The translations under genes and the position numbers were made by a program. Positions 1 through 9,770 of a stretch of 64,000 bases of DNA are shown one piece after another (positions within the stretch are counted from its first letter, which is position 1; each line of letters starts with the position of its first letter). The notes below the pieces were generated by a model. It saw nothing but the letters and a program-made list of their open reading frames with translations, had not been told where the DNA came from and ran no database searches. Source of the stretch: Streptomyces griseomycini (GTDB taxonomy: Bacteria; Actinomycetota; Actinomycetes; Streptomycetales; Streptomycetaceae). The DNA lies in contig NZ_JACHJI010000003.1 of NCBI RefSeq assembly GCF_014203535.1, positions 620,183-684,182 of the forward strand, given 5' to 3'.

Positions 1-1048
1 CGACGTCCACGACCGCCCCGTCGCCGGGTTCCAGGGCGTCGAGTCCGGTCTCCCGGGCCCACACCTCGCCGCCGGTCCCGGAGCAGCCCATGACCGCGGG
101 CGTCCGGGAGTGGGCCCTGGCCTCGTCCATGAAGCGCTCGATGGCGCCGGGCCAGGCCGCGACGTCGCCGATCGGGTCGCCGTCGGCGATCATCACCCCG
201 CCGACCACGCGGTAGGTGACCGCCGCCCTGCCGCTGGGGGAGAAGACGACGGCCTTGTCGCGGCGCAGTGCGGAGCGGCCCGGGGAGGGCCGGCCGCCGT
301 GCCGGGCGAGCAGGGCGCGCAGCCGCTTCTCGTCCTCCTCGGTGAGCCGGGCGGCCGGGTGCTCGGGCCGGAGGGCCAGGAAGACGGTGGTGACGGCGGT
401 GAGCAGGCCGAGCGCGCCGAGGCAGAAGGCGACCGTCCAGGAGGTGTCGCCCCGGTAGTCGACCGGGCCCTCGAGGCCGAACAGGCCGTACAGCACGTGG
501 GCGAGGCGGTCGGCCAGGCTCGGGTCGCCGACCAGGCTGCCGGGGTGGGCGCTGACGACGACCAGTCCCAGCAGCAGCGAACCGGCCCCCATGAGGACGA
601 GGTTGGCGAGCGCGCGCCACCTGCTGCGCGGGTCGGGCAGGGCCGCGAACCGGTCCCGGTGGAGCAGCAGGGGAGCGAGCAGCGCGAGCGGGACCAGGAC
701 GCCCAGGAGGGAGTGGCGGTAGGCGAACTGGGCGACCGCGCCGACCGGCAGCAGGACGACGGCGGCCCGCCAGGCCCGGCGCTCGCCCCGTTCGAGTCCG
801 CGCGCGAGCAGCAGCAACAGCACCCCGGCACCGAGCGAGAGGGCGGCCGCGAACGGGCCGAGCGCGCCGGGCAGTCCTTCGGCGGCGTGCACGCGGTCGT
901 GCCGGAAGCGGGGGAGGGTGCCCGCGGCGACGTCCAGGAGGCCCGCCAGGGCGCAGGCCCGGCCGACGAGGACGGGGAAACCGTCCCGCGGCCGGTCCGT
1001 GGGCCGCGGGACCCGGCCCGGCGTTTCCTCGTCCGTCCTGACAGACAT
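1..1048 (-). CDS. LysX/MprF-like phosphatidylglycerol lysyltransferase-domain membrane protein (3' end outside window)
   Basis: Only the N-terminal ~349 codons are inside the window; the C-terminus runs off the left edge. The reading begins MSVRTDEETPG. Five to six hydrophobic segments occupy roughly residues 27-230, followed by a cytoplasmic region with the DUF2156-type motif around ADGDPIGD (about residue 290). Proteins of this layout transfer lysine or another amino acid to phosphatidylglycerol, which reduces membrane negative charge and protects against cationic peptides. Whether a lysyl-tRNA synthetase domain is fused at the C-terminus cannot be seen. ATG at 1048 is chosen; an in-frame ATG at 1099 would add 17 residues. 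It is divergent from the gene at 1334. Confidence 0.8.
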   Translation of the reverse strand, partial: MSVRTDEETPGRVPRPTDRPRDGFPVLVGRACALAGLLDVAAGTLPRFRHDRVHAAEGLPGALGPFAAALSLGAGVLLLLLARGLERGERRAWRAAVVLLPVGAVAQFAYRHSLLGVLVPLALLAPLLLHRDRFAALPDPRSRWRALANLVLMGAGSLLLGLVVVSAHPGSLVGDPSLADRLAHVLYGLFGLEGPVDYRGDTSWTVAFCLGALGLLTAVTTVFLALRPEHPAARLTEEDEKRLRALLARHGGRPSPGRSALRRDKAVVFSPSGRAAVTYRVVGGVMIADGDPIGDVAAWPGAIERFMDEARAHSRTPAVMGCSGTGGEVWARETGLDALEPGDGAVVDV

Positions 1049-1333
1049 CGCATCCCGTGGTTCCGCGAGAGACCTTGGATCCGGTGCCGATTCGGGCATC
1101 CGGCGACATTGCGCCCTCTAGGACGGCGTCTCCGGGGGAGAGGTTCACTTCGCCGGGGCGGAGCCGTTTTCGAAGCCGAGGACACGTCGGAGAAAAAATG
1201 ATCTTGATAATTCCGACGGTGTGTCTATTCACGTTCGGACCGAGTTCGCTGATGTCCTGTGAAACCCTCGGCGTGGCTTTGTTTTTACGGGGCGGGGCAC
1301 CATCATTCGCCTACGCGCGGTAAGTTTCTGGCC
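1049..1333. promoter_or_regulatory. Divergent intergenic region with candidate promoter for the rightward gene
   Basis: This 285-bp spacer is noticeably more AT-rich than its flanks. On the + strand TTGATA (1204-1209) and TATTCA (1226-1231), 16 bp apart, resemble a housekeeping promoter, with the start codon of the coiled-coil protein about 100 bp downstream. No clear promoter or strong ribosome-binding site was found for the leftward LysX-like gene. Confidence 0.35.
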
Positions 1334-2716
1334 ATGCCACGTGGACGTCACCGTCATTCCCCTCCCCTGCACAGGATGCTGCCCCCGTCGGCGATCGCAG
1401 GCGTCTCCGTCGTCTGCGCCCTGGGGCCCTGGGTGTTCACGCAACCGATGGTGCTCCGTGTCCTGGCCCTGGCCGCCGCGGTCACGGCGGTCGTCGGCGC
1501 GGTCGTCATGCGGCACTGGGACACCCAGGCGGGCAAACGCGTCGCCGACCTGACGCGCGCGCGTGCGAGCGACGAGTGGCGCTTCGAGGAGCGGGTCGCC
1601 GAACTGGAGTCCGACCTCGAGGAGTCGCGCGAGCTGCGCATGAAGCTGGAGCAGCGGCTGCGCGCCAAGCGCGCGGAGCTCGCCGGACTGCGCAACGAGC
1701 ACGCGGCGCTGCTGCGGCGGTACGCCGCGGCGGAGGCCGACCGGGCGAGCGTCCTGGAGGACCGCCGGGTGCTCGAGATCGAGGCCGCGGTTCCGGCCCG
1801 TGCGCTGCCGGCGGGGACGTCGGCGACCGAGCCCGGTGCGGGGTCCGCTCAGGAGCGGCCGGCGGAGACGCCCGCGGGGGCGGCGTCCGTGCCCGCGGCC
1901 AGGAACGGGAGCGGGACGGCGGCCGAGGACGGGACCGCCTCCGGGGAGGCGGCCGCGAGCGGGGACACCGGCACGGAGCCGAAGGCTCCGGCGGTCTTCT
2001 CGCCGGAGGGGTCCAAGCTGTTCCTGCGGGCCGGCGCGGCGCTGGCGCGGTTCGCCGCGGCCGGTGACACCGAAGCCTCCGGGAGCGCCGCGTCCTCCGG
2101 GCCGGCCGGGTCCTCGGACTCCGCCGCGTCCTCCGGGCCCGCCGGGTCCTCCGACTCCTCCGACGACGGTGCCGACCCCGTCATACCCGCGCAGACCGAC
2201 GACGCCCCGAAGCGGGAGGGCTCCCCGAAGGGGTTCCGGACCCCCGAGGACGACGGTCCCGGGCCCCCGCGGAAGCGGAAGCCGGAGCAGACGCAGGAGG
2301 ACGAGGCCGAGGGGCAGCCCGGGGCGGTCGGCGAGCACGAGCACACGACCGCCTCCCCAGCCCCGGCCGCCGCCCCGGACCGGTCCGGACGGCAGCCCTC
2401 CGGGCACTTCACCGTGCCGACCGCGGTGGCGGTCGTACCGCCGACCGCGCCCGTACGGCGCCCGGTGGCCGAGGGCGGTTTCGACTTCTTCGGCACGCAG
2501 AAGGGCACCGGACGGTCCGCCGTGGAGGCCGTGCAGAACGAGGACCTGGCCGACGTCGTCGGGCAGGAGGCGCTCGCGCTGCACAAGGCCGAGGCCGAGG
2601 CGGGGTTCAAGCCCGCCGACGAGGACGCGCGCGGAGTCGGACAGGTCATCGACCTGACGGTGCACGACGAGACGGAGCAGATCGACGTCCAGGGACTGCG
2701 CAGCGCGGTCTCCTGA
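1334..2716 (+). CDS. Membrane-anchored coiled-coil protein of unknown function
   Basis: 460 residues. Two hydrophobic segments near the N-terminus (about 16-55) are followed by a charged heptad-like region, roughly residues 65-150 ([20 protein letters not shown] and onward), that should form a coiled coil. A long Ala/Gly/Ser/Glu-rich low-complexity stretch follows, then a more conserved-looking C-terminal segment with FDFFGTQK near residue 385. The layout suggests a bitopic or hairpin-anchored cytoplasmic coiled coil, but no enzymatic motif is visible and no function is proposed. ATG 1334 is preferred over an in-frame ATG at 1259, which would add 25 low-complexity residues. A strong hairpin follows the stop codon. 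Confidence 0.75.
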   Translation: MPRGRHRHSPPLHRMLPPSAIAGVSVVCALGPWVFTQPMVLRVLALAAAVTAVVGAVVMRHWDTQAGKRVADLTRARASDEWRFEERVAELESDLEESRELRMKLEQRLRAKRAELAGLRNEHAALLRRYAAAEADRASVLEDRRVLEIEAAVPARALPAGTSATEPGAGSAQERPAETPAGAASVPAARNGSGTAAEDGTASGEAAASGDTGTEPKAPAVFSPEGSKLFLRAGAALARFAAAGDTEASGSAASSGPAGSSDSAASSGPAGSSDSSDDGADPVIPAQTDDAPKREGSPKGFRTPEDDGPGPPRKRKPEQTQEDEAEGQPGAVGEHEHTTASPAPAAAPDRSGRQPSGHFTVPTAVAVVPPTAPVRRPVAEGGFDFFGTQKGTGRSAVEAVQNEDLADVVGQEALALHKAEAEAGFKPADEDARGVGQVIDLTVHDETEQIDVQGLRSAVS

Positions 2717-2730
2717 GGCACCGGTCACCC

Positions 2731-2769
2731 CGACGGGGCCCCGCACGGACGACGTGCGGGGCCCCGTCG
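2731..2769. terminator. Strong bidirectional hairpin
   Basis: A perfect 16-bp inverted repeat (arms 2731-2746 and 2754-2769, loop ggacgac) lies between two convergent genes. It has no U-tract, as is common in Streptomyces, and probably stops transcription from both sides. Confidence 0.75.
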
Positions 2770-2802
2770 TCGTACCGCGCCGTGCCGCGCCACTCCGTGT
2801 CC

Positions 2803-4137
2803 CTATGCCATCCAGCGGTCCGGGCGGGCGTCCCGGCGGCTCGTGCGGGACCTCTCCGCCTGGGCCCGCAGCAGGTCAGCCGCCTCGCCGGCGTCCCTCA
2901 GACGGGCCGTCACCGACTTGTTCGCCCCGGTGTCCACGTGGACGTCGGCGACGCCCCGGGCCCGCTGCCAGGGCCCCTGCACCAGCCGTACGCTCTGCAC
3001 CTTGGCGTGCGGCACCAGGGCCAGGCTCCGCCGCAGCAGCCCGTGGCGGGCGGCGAACACCGCGTCGGTGACGGCGAGTCCGTAGCCGCGCCACCAGAGC
3101 GGTACGCACCACCGCGCGCGCCGCGGCGGCCGGACGAGCGCCTCGCGCGGCGGCACGCTCACCCCGGGCAGCACCCGCGCGACGACCGACTCGGCGATCT
3201 CGCGCGGAGCGACCGGCAGCAACAGGGAGTTGGACGACCCCGCCACGTCCAGCTCCACGCGCACCCACCCCCGCCGCCGCCACAGCAGCGGCTCGACGAC
3301 GCGCACGGTCTGCACCCGCCCCGGCGGCACCGTCTCGTGCGCCCGGTCCAGCAGTCCGTGGTCGATGCGCAGCCCGTCGGGCGACTCGCCCACGGTCCAG
3401 TCGTACTCGGTGACGAACCGGCCCACGCTGCTCGCGCCCGCCGCGCCGAGCAGCGGCACGGCGGCGGCGAGCACCGTCCACAGGCTGTGGGTGGCGGTCC
3501 ACAGCAGCGGCAGCGCGACGGCGGCGACGACGAGCCACCCCCAGGTCGCGCCGGTCAGCACCAGGGCGACGGCGAGCACGCCCGGCGGTACCCGCAGCAT
3601 CTGCCGGGACGGTGCCTCGCCGACCTCGTGCGCGGTCTCGGGCGCGAAACCGGCCGCCCGAGCGAGCAGTTCGGCGCGCAGCGCACGCGCCTCGTCGGCA
3701 CCGAGGAAGGCGAGTTCGTCCTTCTTGTCGGTGCCTATGACGTCGAGCTTGAGTTTCGCCACGCCCGCGACCCGCGCGAGCAGCGGCTGGGTGACGTCGA
3801 TGGCCTGGATCCGCTCCAGCCGGATGTGCGCGGTGCGCCGGAACAGCAGCCCGGTGCGGATGCGCAGTTCGCTGTCGGTCACCGCGAAGTGGGTGAACCA
3901 CCACGTCAGGAAGCCGTAGAGGGCGGCGGCCGGGAGGAGCACGGCGAGACCGATCAGCAGGGTGGCGGGCGTCAGCCGGGTCAGCTGGCGCTGTGCCTGG
4001 TCGGGGTCGTGCAGGGCCCACCCGATCAGCACCGCGACGGGCGCCCACGCCCTCCTGAGCGGCGTGACGGGGTGCAGCCGCCGCTCGCCCGCGGGGCGCC
4101 GCCCGCGCACGTCCTCGTGGACGCCGGGGGCCGTCAC
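2803..4137 (-). CDS. PH-domain membrane protein, YdbT-like
   Basis: 444 residues. The protein has several hydrophobic pairs (for example [49 protein letters not shown]) separated by bacterial PH (bPH2) repeats with the typical [16 protein letters not shown] and [12 protein letters not shown] patterns. This matches the YdbT family, which in Bacillus works with YdbS. The GTG start at 4137 overlaps the upstream gene's TGA as GTGA, so the two are translationally coupled and probably form one membrane complex. The biochemical role of these proteins is not established. The gene ends against the 2731-2769 hairpin. Confidence 0.85.
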   Translation of the reverse strand: MTAPGVHEDVRGRRPAGERRLHPVTPLRRAWAPVAVLIGWALHDPDQAQRQLTRLTPATLLIGLAVLLPAAALYGFLTWWFTHFAVTDSELRIRTGLLFRRTAHIRLERIQAIDVTQPLLARVAGVAKLKLDVIGTDKKDELAFLGADEARALRAELLARAAGFAPETAHEVGEAPSRQMLRVPPGVLAVALVLTGATWGWLVVAAVALPLLWTATHSLWTVLAAAVPLLGAAGASSVGRFVTEYDWTVGESPDGLRIDHGLLDRAHETVPPGRVQTVRVVEPLLWRRRGWVRVELDVAGSSNSLLLPVAPREIAESVVARVLPGVSVPPREALVRPPRRARWCVPLWWRGYGLAVTDAVFAARHGLLRRSLALVPHAKVQSVRLVQGPWQRARGVADVHVDTGANKSVTARLRDAGEAADLLRAQAERSRTSRRDARPDRWMA

Positions 4138-4646
4138 AGTCCCGCCGATCGGGCCTCGCCCAGCTCGGTGAGCCGGTCGCGCAGCCGTTCCGCCTCGGCC
4201 GGGTCGAGGCCGGGGATGGTCGCGTCGGTCGCCGCGGCCGCCGTGTGCAGCTGCACGCTGGCCAGGCCGAAGTGCCGTTCGACCGGCCCGGAGGTGACCT
4301 CCACCAGCTGCATCCGCCCGTACGGCACGACCGTCTCCTGGCGCCACAGGACGCCCCGGCTGATCAGCAGGTCGTCGGCGCGCTCGGCGTACCGCCAGGA
4401 GCGCCAGTTGCGCTCCAGCAGCACCCAGCCCCAGCCCATGAGGGCCAGCGGCAGCACCGCGAAGGCGGCCCAGCCGGGCCCGGCCAGCAGTCCCGGGACC
4501 AGGGCGGCGGCCAGGGTCAGCAGCCCCAGCCACACCACCAGCATCAGCCGCCGCAACCGCAACAGCCCCGGGGGCAGGGCGATCCACACCGGTTCGCCGC
4601 TGTCCGTCCCCGTGGTCCCCGTGTCGTGCCCGCTCCCCGTCTCCAT
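4134..4646 (-). CDS. PH-domain membrane protein, YdbS-like
   Basis: About 170 residues. Two adjacent hydrophobic segments ([20 protein letters not shown] and [18 protein letters not shown]) are followed by one bPH2 domain with the [20 protein letters not shown] and [19 protein letters not shown] patterns. It is the upstream partner of the YdbT-like gene, overlapping it by four bases. ATG 4646 is chosen. An in-frame ATG at 4679 would add 11 residues and would share its CATG with the nuoD start on the other strand; neither start has a well-placed ribosome-binding site, so the start is uncertain. Confidence 0.8.
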   Translation of the reverse strand: METGSGHDTGTTGTDSGEPVWIALPPGLLRLRRLMLVVWLGLLTLAAALVPGLLAGPGWAAFAVLPLALMGWGWVLLERNWRSWRYAERADDLLISRGVLWRQETVVPYGRMQLVEVTSGPVERHFGLASVQLHTAAAATDATIPGLDPAEAERLRDRLTELGEARSAGL

Positions 4647-4677
4647 GGGGCCAGCGTACGTAGGGGAGACTGTGTCC

Positions 4678-5829
4678 ATGACTCCTACGACGGAGACCAT
4701 GGTCGGTATCGGCGGCGCCGCGGAGAGCACCGACATGGTGCTCAACATCGGGCCCCAGCACCCGTCCACGCACGGAGTGCTGCGCCTGAAGCTGGTCCTG
4801 GACGGCGAGCGCATCACCCGCGCGGAACCGGTGATCGGCTACATGCACCGGGGCGCGGAGAAGCTGTTCGAGGCGCGCGACTACCGCCAGATCATCATGC
4901 TGGCCAACCGCCACGACTGGCTGTCGGCCTTCTCCAACGAGCTGGGCGTGGTCCTCGCCGTGGAGCGGATGCTCGGCATGGAGGTCCCCGAGCGCGCGGT
5001 GTGGCTGCGCACGCTCCTCGCGGAGCTGAACCGGGTGCTCAACCACCTGATGTTCCTCGGCTCCTACCCGCTGGAGCTCGGCGGCATCACCCCGATCTTC
5101 TACGCCTTCCGGGAGCGCGAGGAGCTCCAGCACGTCATGGAGGAGGTCTCCGGCGGGCGGGTGCACTACATGTTCAACCGGGTGGGCGGCCTCAAGGAGG
5201 ACCTTCCGGCCGGGTGGACGGCACGCGCGCGCGGCGCCGTCGCCGACGTCCGCTCCCGCATGGACCGCTTCGACGACCTGGTGCTCGGCAACGAGATCTT
5301 CCGGGGCCGCACGCGCGGCGTCGGCGTCCTGTCCCCGCAGGCGGTGCACGCGTACGGGGTGAGCGGGCCGATCGGGCGCGCCTCGGGCGTCGACTTCGAC
5401 CTGCGCCGCGACGAGCCGTACCTCGCCTACGGCGAGCTGGGGGACGTCCTGAAGGTGGTGACCCGCGAGGAGGGCGACTGCCTCGCCCGCTTCGAGTGCC
5501 TCCTGGAGCAGACCCACAACGCCCTCGACCTCGCCGACGCCTGCCTCGACCGGCTCGCCGAGCTGCCCCCGGGCCCGGTCAACCAGCGGCTCCCGAAGGT
5601 CCTCAAGGCGCCCGAGGGACACACGTACGCGTGGACCGAGAACCCGCTCGGCATCAACGGCTACTACCTGGTCAGCAAGGGCGAGAAGACCCCGTACCGG
5701 CTGAAGCTGCGCTCGGCGTCCTACAACAACATCCAGGCGCTCACCGAGCTGCTGCCGGGGACGCTGGTCGCCGACATGGTGGCGATCCTGGGGTCGATGT
5801 TCTTCGTGGTGGGCGACATCGACAAGTGA
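4678..5829 (+). CDS. nuoD: Orphan NADH-quinone oxidoreductase subunit D (NuoD paralogue)
   Basis: 383 residues, full length for the 49-kDa/NuoD family. It carries the N-terminal [13 protein letters not shown] motif with the quinone-site His, the [14 protein letters not shown] and [13 protein letters not shown] regions, and a C-terminal [15 protein letters not shown] end ([12 protein letters not shown]). It should form the quinone-pocket wall together with NuoB, but no other nuo gene is nearby. It is therefore either a spare or alternative subunit D or has a separate role. ATG 4678 is supported by GGGGAG at 4663-4668; a GTG six bases upstream lies too close to that site. Only 31 bases separate it from the divergent PH gene. 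Confidence 0.92.
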   Translation: MTPTTETMVGIGGAAESTDMVLNIGPQHPSTHGVLRLKLVLDGERITRAEPVIGYMHRGAEKLFEARDYRQIIMLANRHDWLSAFSNELGVVLAVERMLGMEVPERAVWLRTLLAELNRVLNHLMFLGSYPLELGGITPIFYAFREREELQHVMEEVSGGRVHYMFNRVGGLKEDLPAGWTARARGAVADVRSRMDRFDDLVLGNEIFRGRTRGVGVLSPQAVHAYGVSGPIGRASGVDFDLRRDEPYLAYGELGDVLKVVTREEGDCLARFECLLEQTHNALDLADACLDRLAELPPGPVNQRLPKVLKAPEGHTYAWTENPLGINGYYLVSKGEKTPYRLKLRSASYNNIQALTELLPGTLVADMVAILGSMFFVVGDIDK

Positions 5830-5862
5830 CCCCCCACCGGGAGCGGGTGACCCCCGCCGGGA

Positions 5863-7020
5863 TCAGCCGGCGAGCACGTCCGGGATCCCCACCGGCTGCA
5901 CCAGCCACCCGAAGTCGCCGAGCCCGCCCGGCGCGGTGAGTTCGGCGGCCTGGGAGGCGTCCGCGAGGGCGCGCACGTACCCGGCGGGGTCGGTGGACGC
6001 CAGCGCGAGCGGCGGGCGGTCGCCGGTGAGGTCCAGGGCGCGCAGGGCGTCCCGCTGGGACAGCAGACGGGTGCCGGGGAGCGCGCGGGCCGCGGCGCAG
6101 GCGTCCAGGGCGACGTGCGCGGTGATGTCGCACGACCCGTCCGGCACGGGCGTCGTCTCCCGCCCCTCCCGGAAGCCGGTGAGCGTCCCGAACGGCGGCC
6201 GCGCGCCGGCCGCGTGCGCGTAGTCGACGGCGACGGCGAGCCCGCGTGCGAGCGTCCCGGCCGCCGCGGCCCAGGCCCGGTCGCGGGGCAGCCCGATCTC
6301 CGCCCGCAGCCCTTCCCCGGCCCCCAGCGGCCACCACCGCGCCAGCCACCGCGCCCCGTCGCCCGCGACCGGTTCCCCGAGCCGTTCCGTCCCGTCCTCC
6401 CGCACCAGGACCAGCCGGGGCACGCCCGCCGGGTCCACCTCCACGACGTCCACGGGCACGTTGTCCAGCCACTCGTTGGCGAAGAGCAGCCCCGTGACGC
6501 GCTCCGGGGGCTCGGTCCGCCACTCGATCCGGTGATCGAGCCCGGCGGGGCGGTCGGCCAGCTCGACGGCGCGGGCACGCACGCGTGCCGCCACGTCGGC
6601 GGGCAGCGCGGCGAGCACACCGGTGACCAGTTCCCCCCGCCCGGCGGCCATGTCCACGAAGTCGAGCACCGCCGGCCGTCCCAGCGCCTCGTCGACCCGG
6701 CACAGCAGACGCGCCACGGCCCCCGCGAACAGCGGCGAGGCGTGCACGGAGGTGCGGAAGTGCCCGGCCGGCCCCTCGGGCCTGCGGTAGAAGCCGCCCG
6801 GCCCGTACAGCGCGGCGCGGGCCGCCGCGCGCCAGCCGCGCCACTCGCCCCGGTCGTCCTGACCGTCCCGGTCACCCGAGTCACCCCGGTCACTCGGGTC
6901 ACTCAGGTCACCCCGGTCCCGGTCGAGCCGGTCGCCGTCCGCGGCCCCCTCCGTCACCGGTGCCACCCCCCTTCCGCCGCCGTCGTCACCGGCGTCACTC
7001 ACCTGTCGTGCCGTTGTCAC
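5863..7020 (-). CDS. SAM-dependent methyltransferase of the MidA/NDUFAF7 (DUF185) family
   Basis: 385 residues. The SAM-binding motif appears as [12 protein letters not shown] (about residue 113), and the family signature [11 protein letters not shown] lies about 60 residues later. NDUFAF7 in mitochondria methylates an arginine of NDUFS2, the homologue of NuoD, and is needed for complex I assembly. Here the gene lies tail to tail with an orphan nuoD, 33 bp away, which supports a related role by inference. The first ~55 residues are a low-complexity Asp/Arg/Gly/Ser segment encoded by six 9-bp repeats and are probably disordered. The start is GTG 7020; a second in-frame GTG lies six codons downstream. 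Confidence 0.85.
   Translation of the reverse strand: MTTARQVSDAGDDGGGRGVAPVTEGAADGDRLDRDRGDLSDPSDRGDSGDRDGQDDRGEWRGWRAAARAALYGPGGFYRRPEGPAGHFRTSVHASPLFAGAVARLLCRVDEALGRPAVLDFVDMAAGRGELVTGVLAALPADVAARVRARAVELADRPAGLDHRIEWRTEPPERVTGLLFANEWLDNVPVDVVEVDPAGVPRLVLVREDGTERLGEPVAGDGARWLARWWPLGAGEGLRAEIGLPRDRAWAAAAGTLARGLAVAVDYAHAAGARPPFGTLTGFREGRETTPVPDGSCDITAHVALDACAAARALPGTRLLSQRDALRALDLTGDRPPLALASTDPAGYVRALADASQAAELTAPGGLGDFGWLVQPVGIPDVLAG
6868..6921. repeat. Six tandem 9-bp repeats inside the MidA-like gene
   Basis: Six imperfect copies of a unit close to CCGGTCACC lie head to tail. They keep the reading frame and encode an acidic/basic three-residue repeat in the N-terminal tail. Copy number is likely to vary between strains. 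Confidence 0.8.
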
Positions 7021-7138
7021 CGGCCCACATTAGGGGCCCGGACGCGCCGGGCCTCCACCTTGCGGAGTACACGTACCGACCGGGGATCGACCCTCCGGTT
7101 GACCCCTGCACGCATTTCGCTTCCCTACGCTGGGTTAC

Positions 7139-8341
7139 GTGCAGCGCCTCTATGACTTCCTCCGCAGGCACCCGGCATGGGTCGACGGCTTCTGGGCCGT
7201 GGCCCTGTTCGGGATCTCGGTGCTGAGCGCGGTGCCCGCGGAGGCGGCCCGGGGAACCGAGCTGCCGGTCCTGACCGTGCCGGTCACCCTGTTGCTCTGC
7301 CTGGTCGTCGCGCTGCGCCGCCGGATGCCGGAGCGGATGCTGGTCCTCGCCCTCGTCGTGGGCGTGGCACAGCTGATCACGGACGTCGCGACGGTGCCCG
7401 CCGACTTCGCCCTGCTGGTGATCGTCTACACGGTCGCGGCGATCGGCGCCCGCTGGGCCTCCCGCCTCGCGCTGACCGCCGGCCTGTGCGCGGCCCCGCT
7501 CGCGCAGATGCGCTGGCCCAACAGCGACGTGGGCACGGCGGAGAACATCGCCGTGATGGTCTTCCAGACCGTGCCCTTCGCCCTCGCCTGGGTGCTCGGC
7601 GACTCCATCCGCACCCGCCGCGCCTACTTCGCGCAGCTGGAGGAGCGCGCCGCCCGGCTGGAGAGGGAGCGCGAGGCGCAGGCCAAGGTGGCGGTCGCCG
7701 CCGAACGCGCCCGGATAGCGCGCGAGCTGCACGACGTCGTCGCGCACAACGTGTCGGTGATGGTGGTGCAGGCCGACGGCGCCGCCTACGTCCTCGACGC
7801 CGCGCCCGACCAGGCGAAGAAGGCCCTGGAGACCATCTCCTCCACCGGCCGGCAGGCCCTCGCCGAGATGCGCCGCCTGCTCGGCGTGCTGCGCACCGGC
7901 GAGCACCAGGAGGCCGGGGAGTACGTGCCGCAGCCCGACGTGCGGCAGATCGAGGACCTCGTGGAGCAGTGCCGGACCTCCGGACTGCCCGTCGACTTCA
8001 AGGTCGAGGGCACCCCGCGCCCGCTGCCCAGCGGCGTCGAGCTCACCGCGTACCGCATCGTGCAGGAGGCGCTCACCAACACCCGCAAGCACGGCGGGCC
8101 CAACGCGGGCGCCAGCGTGCGCCTGGTGTACTTCGACGACGGGCTGGGCCTGCTGGTCGAGGACGACGGCAAGGGCGCCCCGCACGAGCTGTACGAGGAG
8201 GGCGGCTTCGACGGCCAGGGCCACGGACTGATCGGCATGCGCGAGCGGGTCGGTATGGTCGGCGGCACCCTGGACGCGGGCCCGCGCCCCGGCGGAGGAT
8301 TCCGCATCAGTGCCCTGCTGCCGCTCAAACCGGCGCACTGA
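7139..8341 (+). CDS. NarL-type sensor histidine kinase
   Basis: 400 residues. About six hydrophobic helices fill residues 15-155 with very short external loops, followed by a HisKA_3 domain with the phosphoacceptor His near 198 in RELHDVVAHN. The ATPase domain has an N-box EALTNTRKHG and a GHGLIGMRERVGM G2-box. It autophosphorylates and passes phosphate to the response regulator 50 bp downstream. A sensor with almost no extracytoplasmic loop suggests a membrane-borne or membrane-associated signal. The start is GTG 7139; a TACGCT -10-like hexamer at 7126-7131 lies eight bases before it, so the mRNA may be leaderless. Confidence 0.92.
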   Translation: MQRLYDFLRRHPAWVDGFWAVALFGISVLSAVPAEAARGTELPVLTVPVTLLLCLVVALRRRMPERMLVLALVVGVAQLITDVATVPADFALLVIVYTVAAIGARWASRLALTAGLCAAPLAQMRWPNSDVGTAENIAVMVFQTVPFALAWVLGDSIRTRRAYFAQLEERAARLEREREAQAKVAVAAERARIARELHDVVAHNVSVMVVQADGAAYVLDAAPDQAKKALETISSTGRQALAEMRRLLGVLRTGEHQEAGEYVPQPDVRQIEDLVEQCRTSGLPVDFKVEGTPRPLPSGVELTAYRIVQEALTNTRKHGGPNAGASVRLVYFDDGLGLLVEDDGKGAPHELYEEGGFDGQGHGLIGMRERVGMVGGTLDAGPRPGGGFRISALLPLKPAH

Positions 8342-8390
8342 CGTCTCCGTGCGCCCCGTGTTGACACCTGTAACGACGGAAGAGGACCCG

Positions 8391-9062
8391 ATGACGATCC
8401 GCGTGATGCTCGTCGACGACCAGGTGCTGCTGCGCACCGGGTTCCGGATGGTGCTCGCCGCCCAGCCGGACATGGAGGTCGTGGCGGAGGCGGGCGACGG
8501 CGTCGAGGCCCTGGAGGTGCTGCGGTCCACCGCCGTCGACGTGGTGCTGATGGACGTCCGCATGCCCAAGCTCGACGGGGTGGAGACGACCCGCCGGATC
8601 TGCGCGGACACCGACCCGCCGAAGGTGCTGATCCTGACCACCTTCGACCTCGACGAGTACGCCTTCTCCGGGCTGAAGGCGGGCGCGTCCGGCTTCATGC
8701 TCAAGGACGTGCCGCCGGGCGAGCTGCTCGCCGCGATCCGCGCGGTGCACAGCGGCGACGCCGTGGTCGCTCCGTCCACCACCCGCCGGCTCCTGGACCG
8801 CTTCGCGCCGATGCTGCCGGGCACGGGCGGGCAGCCCCAGCACAAGGAGCTGGAACGGCTCACCGAGCGCGAGCGGGAGGTCATGGTGCTGGTCGCGCAG
8901 GGCCTGTCCAACGGTGAGATCGCGGCCCGGCTGGTGCTCTCCGAGGCGACGGTGAAGACGCACGTGGGCCGCATCCTGACCAAGCTGGGCCTGCGGGACC
9001 GGGTGCAGGTGGTGGTCCTCGCCTACGAGACCGGCCTGGTGCGGGCGGGCGGGCACGGCTGA
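8391..9062 (+). CDS. NarL/LuxR-family response regulator
   Basis: 223 residues. The receiver domain has the phosphorylated Asp near residue 55 (VVLMDVRMPK) and the conserved Lys in GFMLKDVP. A LuxR-type helix-turn-helix occupies about residues 155-215 (LTEREREVMVLVAQGLSNGE, then ATVKTHVGRILTKLGLRD). It pairs with the kinase immediately upstream. ATG 8391 follows a GGAAGAGG site; upstream in-frame codons do not add a recognisable domain. Targets are unknown. Confidence 0.93.
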   Translation: MTIRVMLVDDQVLLRTGFRMVLAAQPDMEVVAEAGDGVEALEVLRSTAVDVVLMDVRMPKLDGVETTRRICADTDPPKVLILTTFDLDEYAFSGLKAGASGFMLKDVPPGELLAAIRAVHSGDAVVAPSTTRRLLDRFAPMLPGTGGQPQHKELERLTEREREVMVLVAQGLSNGEIAARLVLSEATVKTHVGRILTKLGLRDRVQVVVLAYETGLVRAGGHG

Positions 9063-9100
9063 ACGGCCGCCCCCGCACCCCGCGCCGGTAGGGTGCGCCC

Positions 9101-9770
9101 ATGCTGCTGTGGATCAACGGCCCCTTCGGGGGCGGTGATCCGCCTGGCAACAGACCGCACACGGGATACGGCGCCGGCTGTCCGGCAGCGTCGTCTGCGA
9201 CCCGGAGCACCTCGGCCTCGGCCTCCACCGCATGCTCCCGCCCGGACTGCGCGGCGACTTCCAGGACCTGGCCTCCTGGCGGCGGGGTGTCGTCGAGGTC
9301 CTCGACCTGCCCTGACCGGGCACGACGGCGTGGTGATCGTCCCCATGACCGTCACCGACCCCGGCCACTTCGCGGAGACCGTCGGCCGCCTGCGCGAACT
9401 CGGTTCGGTCACGACGTACGCCACTTCACCCTCCTCGCCGGACGCGGGACCGTGCTGCGGCGGCTGCGCGAACGCGGTTTCGGGCACCTCCTGCGGTACG
9501 TCGGCGGGAAGGACGCGGGCCTGCGCCGGGAGAGCTGGGCCGTACGGCGGCTCGACCACTGCCCGGAGCGGCTGCGCGAGCCGGAGTTCGCCGAGCACCT
9601 GTGGACCGACCGCACGACCGTCCCGAGGACGGCGGACCGCATCGCCGTCCTGGCCGGCCTGACCCTGCGCCCCGACGACGAGGGCCCGCTGCGCACCCGG
9701 CTGCGGCAGGCGGGCGTCGGCGTCCGCCACATCCGCTTCGGCCGAGGAGCGGGCGCGGGAGCGGGCGCCC
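9101..9770 (+). pseudogene. Decayed P-loop ATP-binding protein (kinase-like)
   Basis: The pieces of one protein appear in three frames. MLLWINGPFGGG in frame 2 starts a Walker-A region, but the expected GKT is replaced by unrelated sequence around 9135-9180. SVVCDPEHLGLGLHRMLPP to EVLDLP follows in frame 1 and stops at 9313-9315 after an apparent 1-base loss. TGHDGVVIVPMTVTDPGHF continues in frame 3. A 5-bp tandem duplication (tcggt twice, 9400-9409) then shifts to frame 2 for VRHFTLLAGRGTVLRRL through VGVRHIRF. At least three lesions plus a lost P-loop make it non-functional. The last frame stays open to 9868, into the convergent ArsR gene. Confidence 0.8.

Noticed and set aside
110..1201. 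Long + strand open frame opposite the LysX-like gene
   Set aside because: Its protein is Gly/Glu/Arg/Gln-biased with no domain, while the minus strand gives a coherent membrane protein; it is a high-GC shadow.
2782..4677. Large N-terminal extension of nuoD on the + strand
   Set aside because: The added sequence is antisense to two PH-domain genes, lacks domain character, and nuoD has its own RBS and ATG at 4678.
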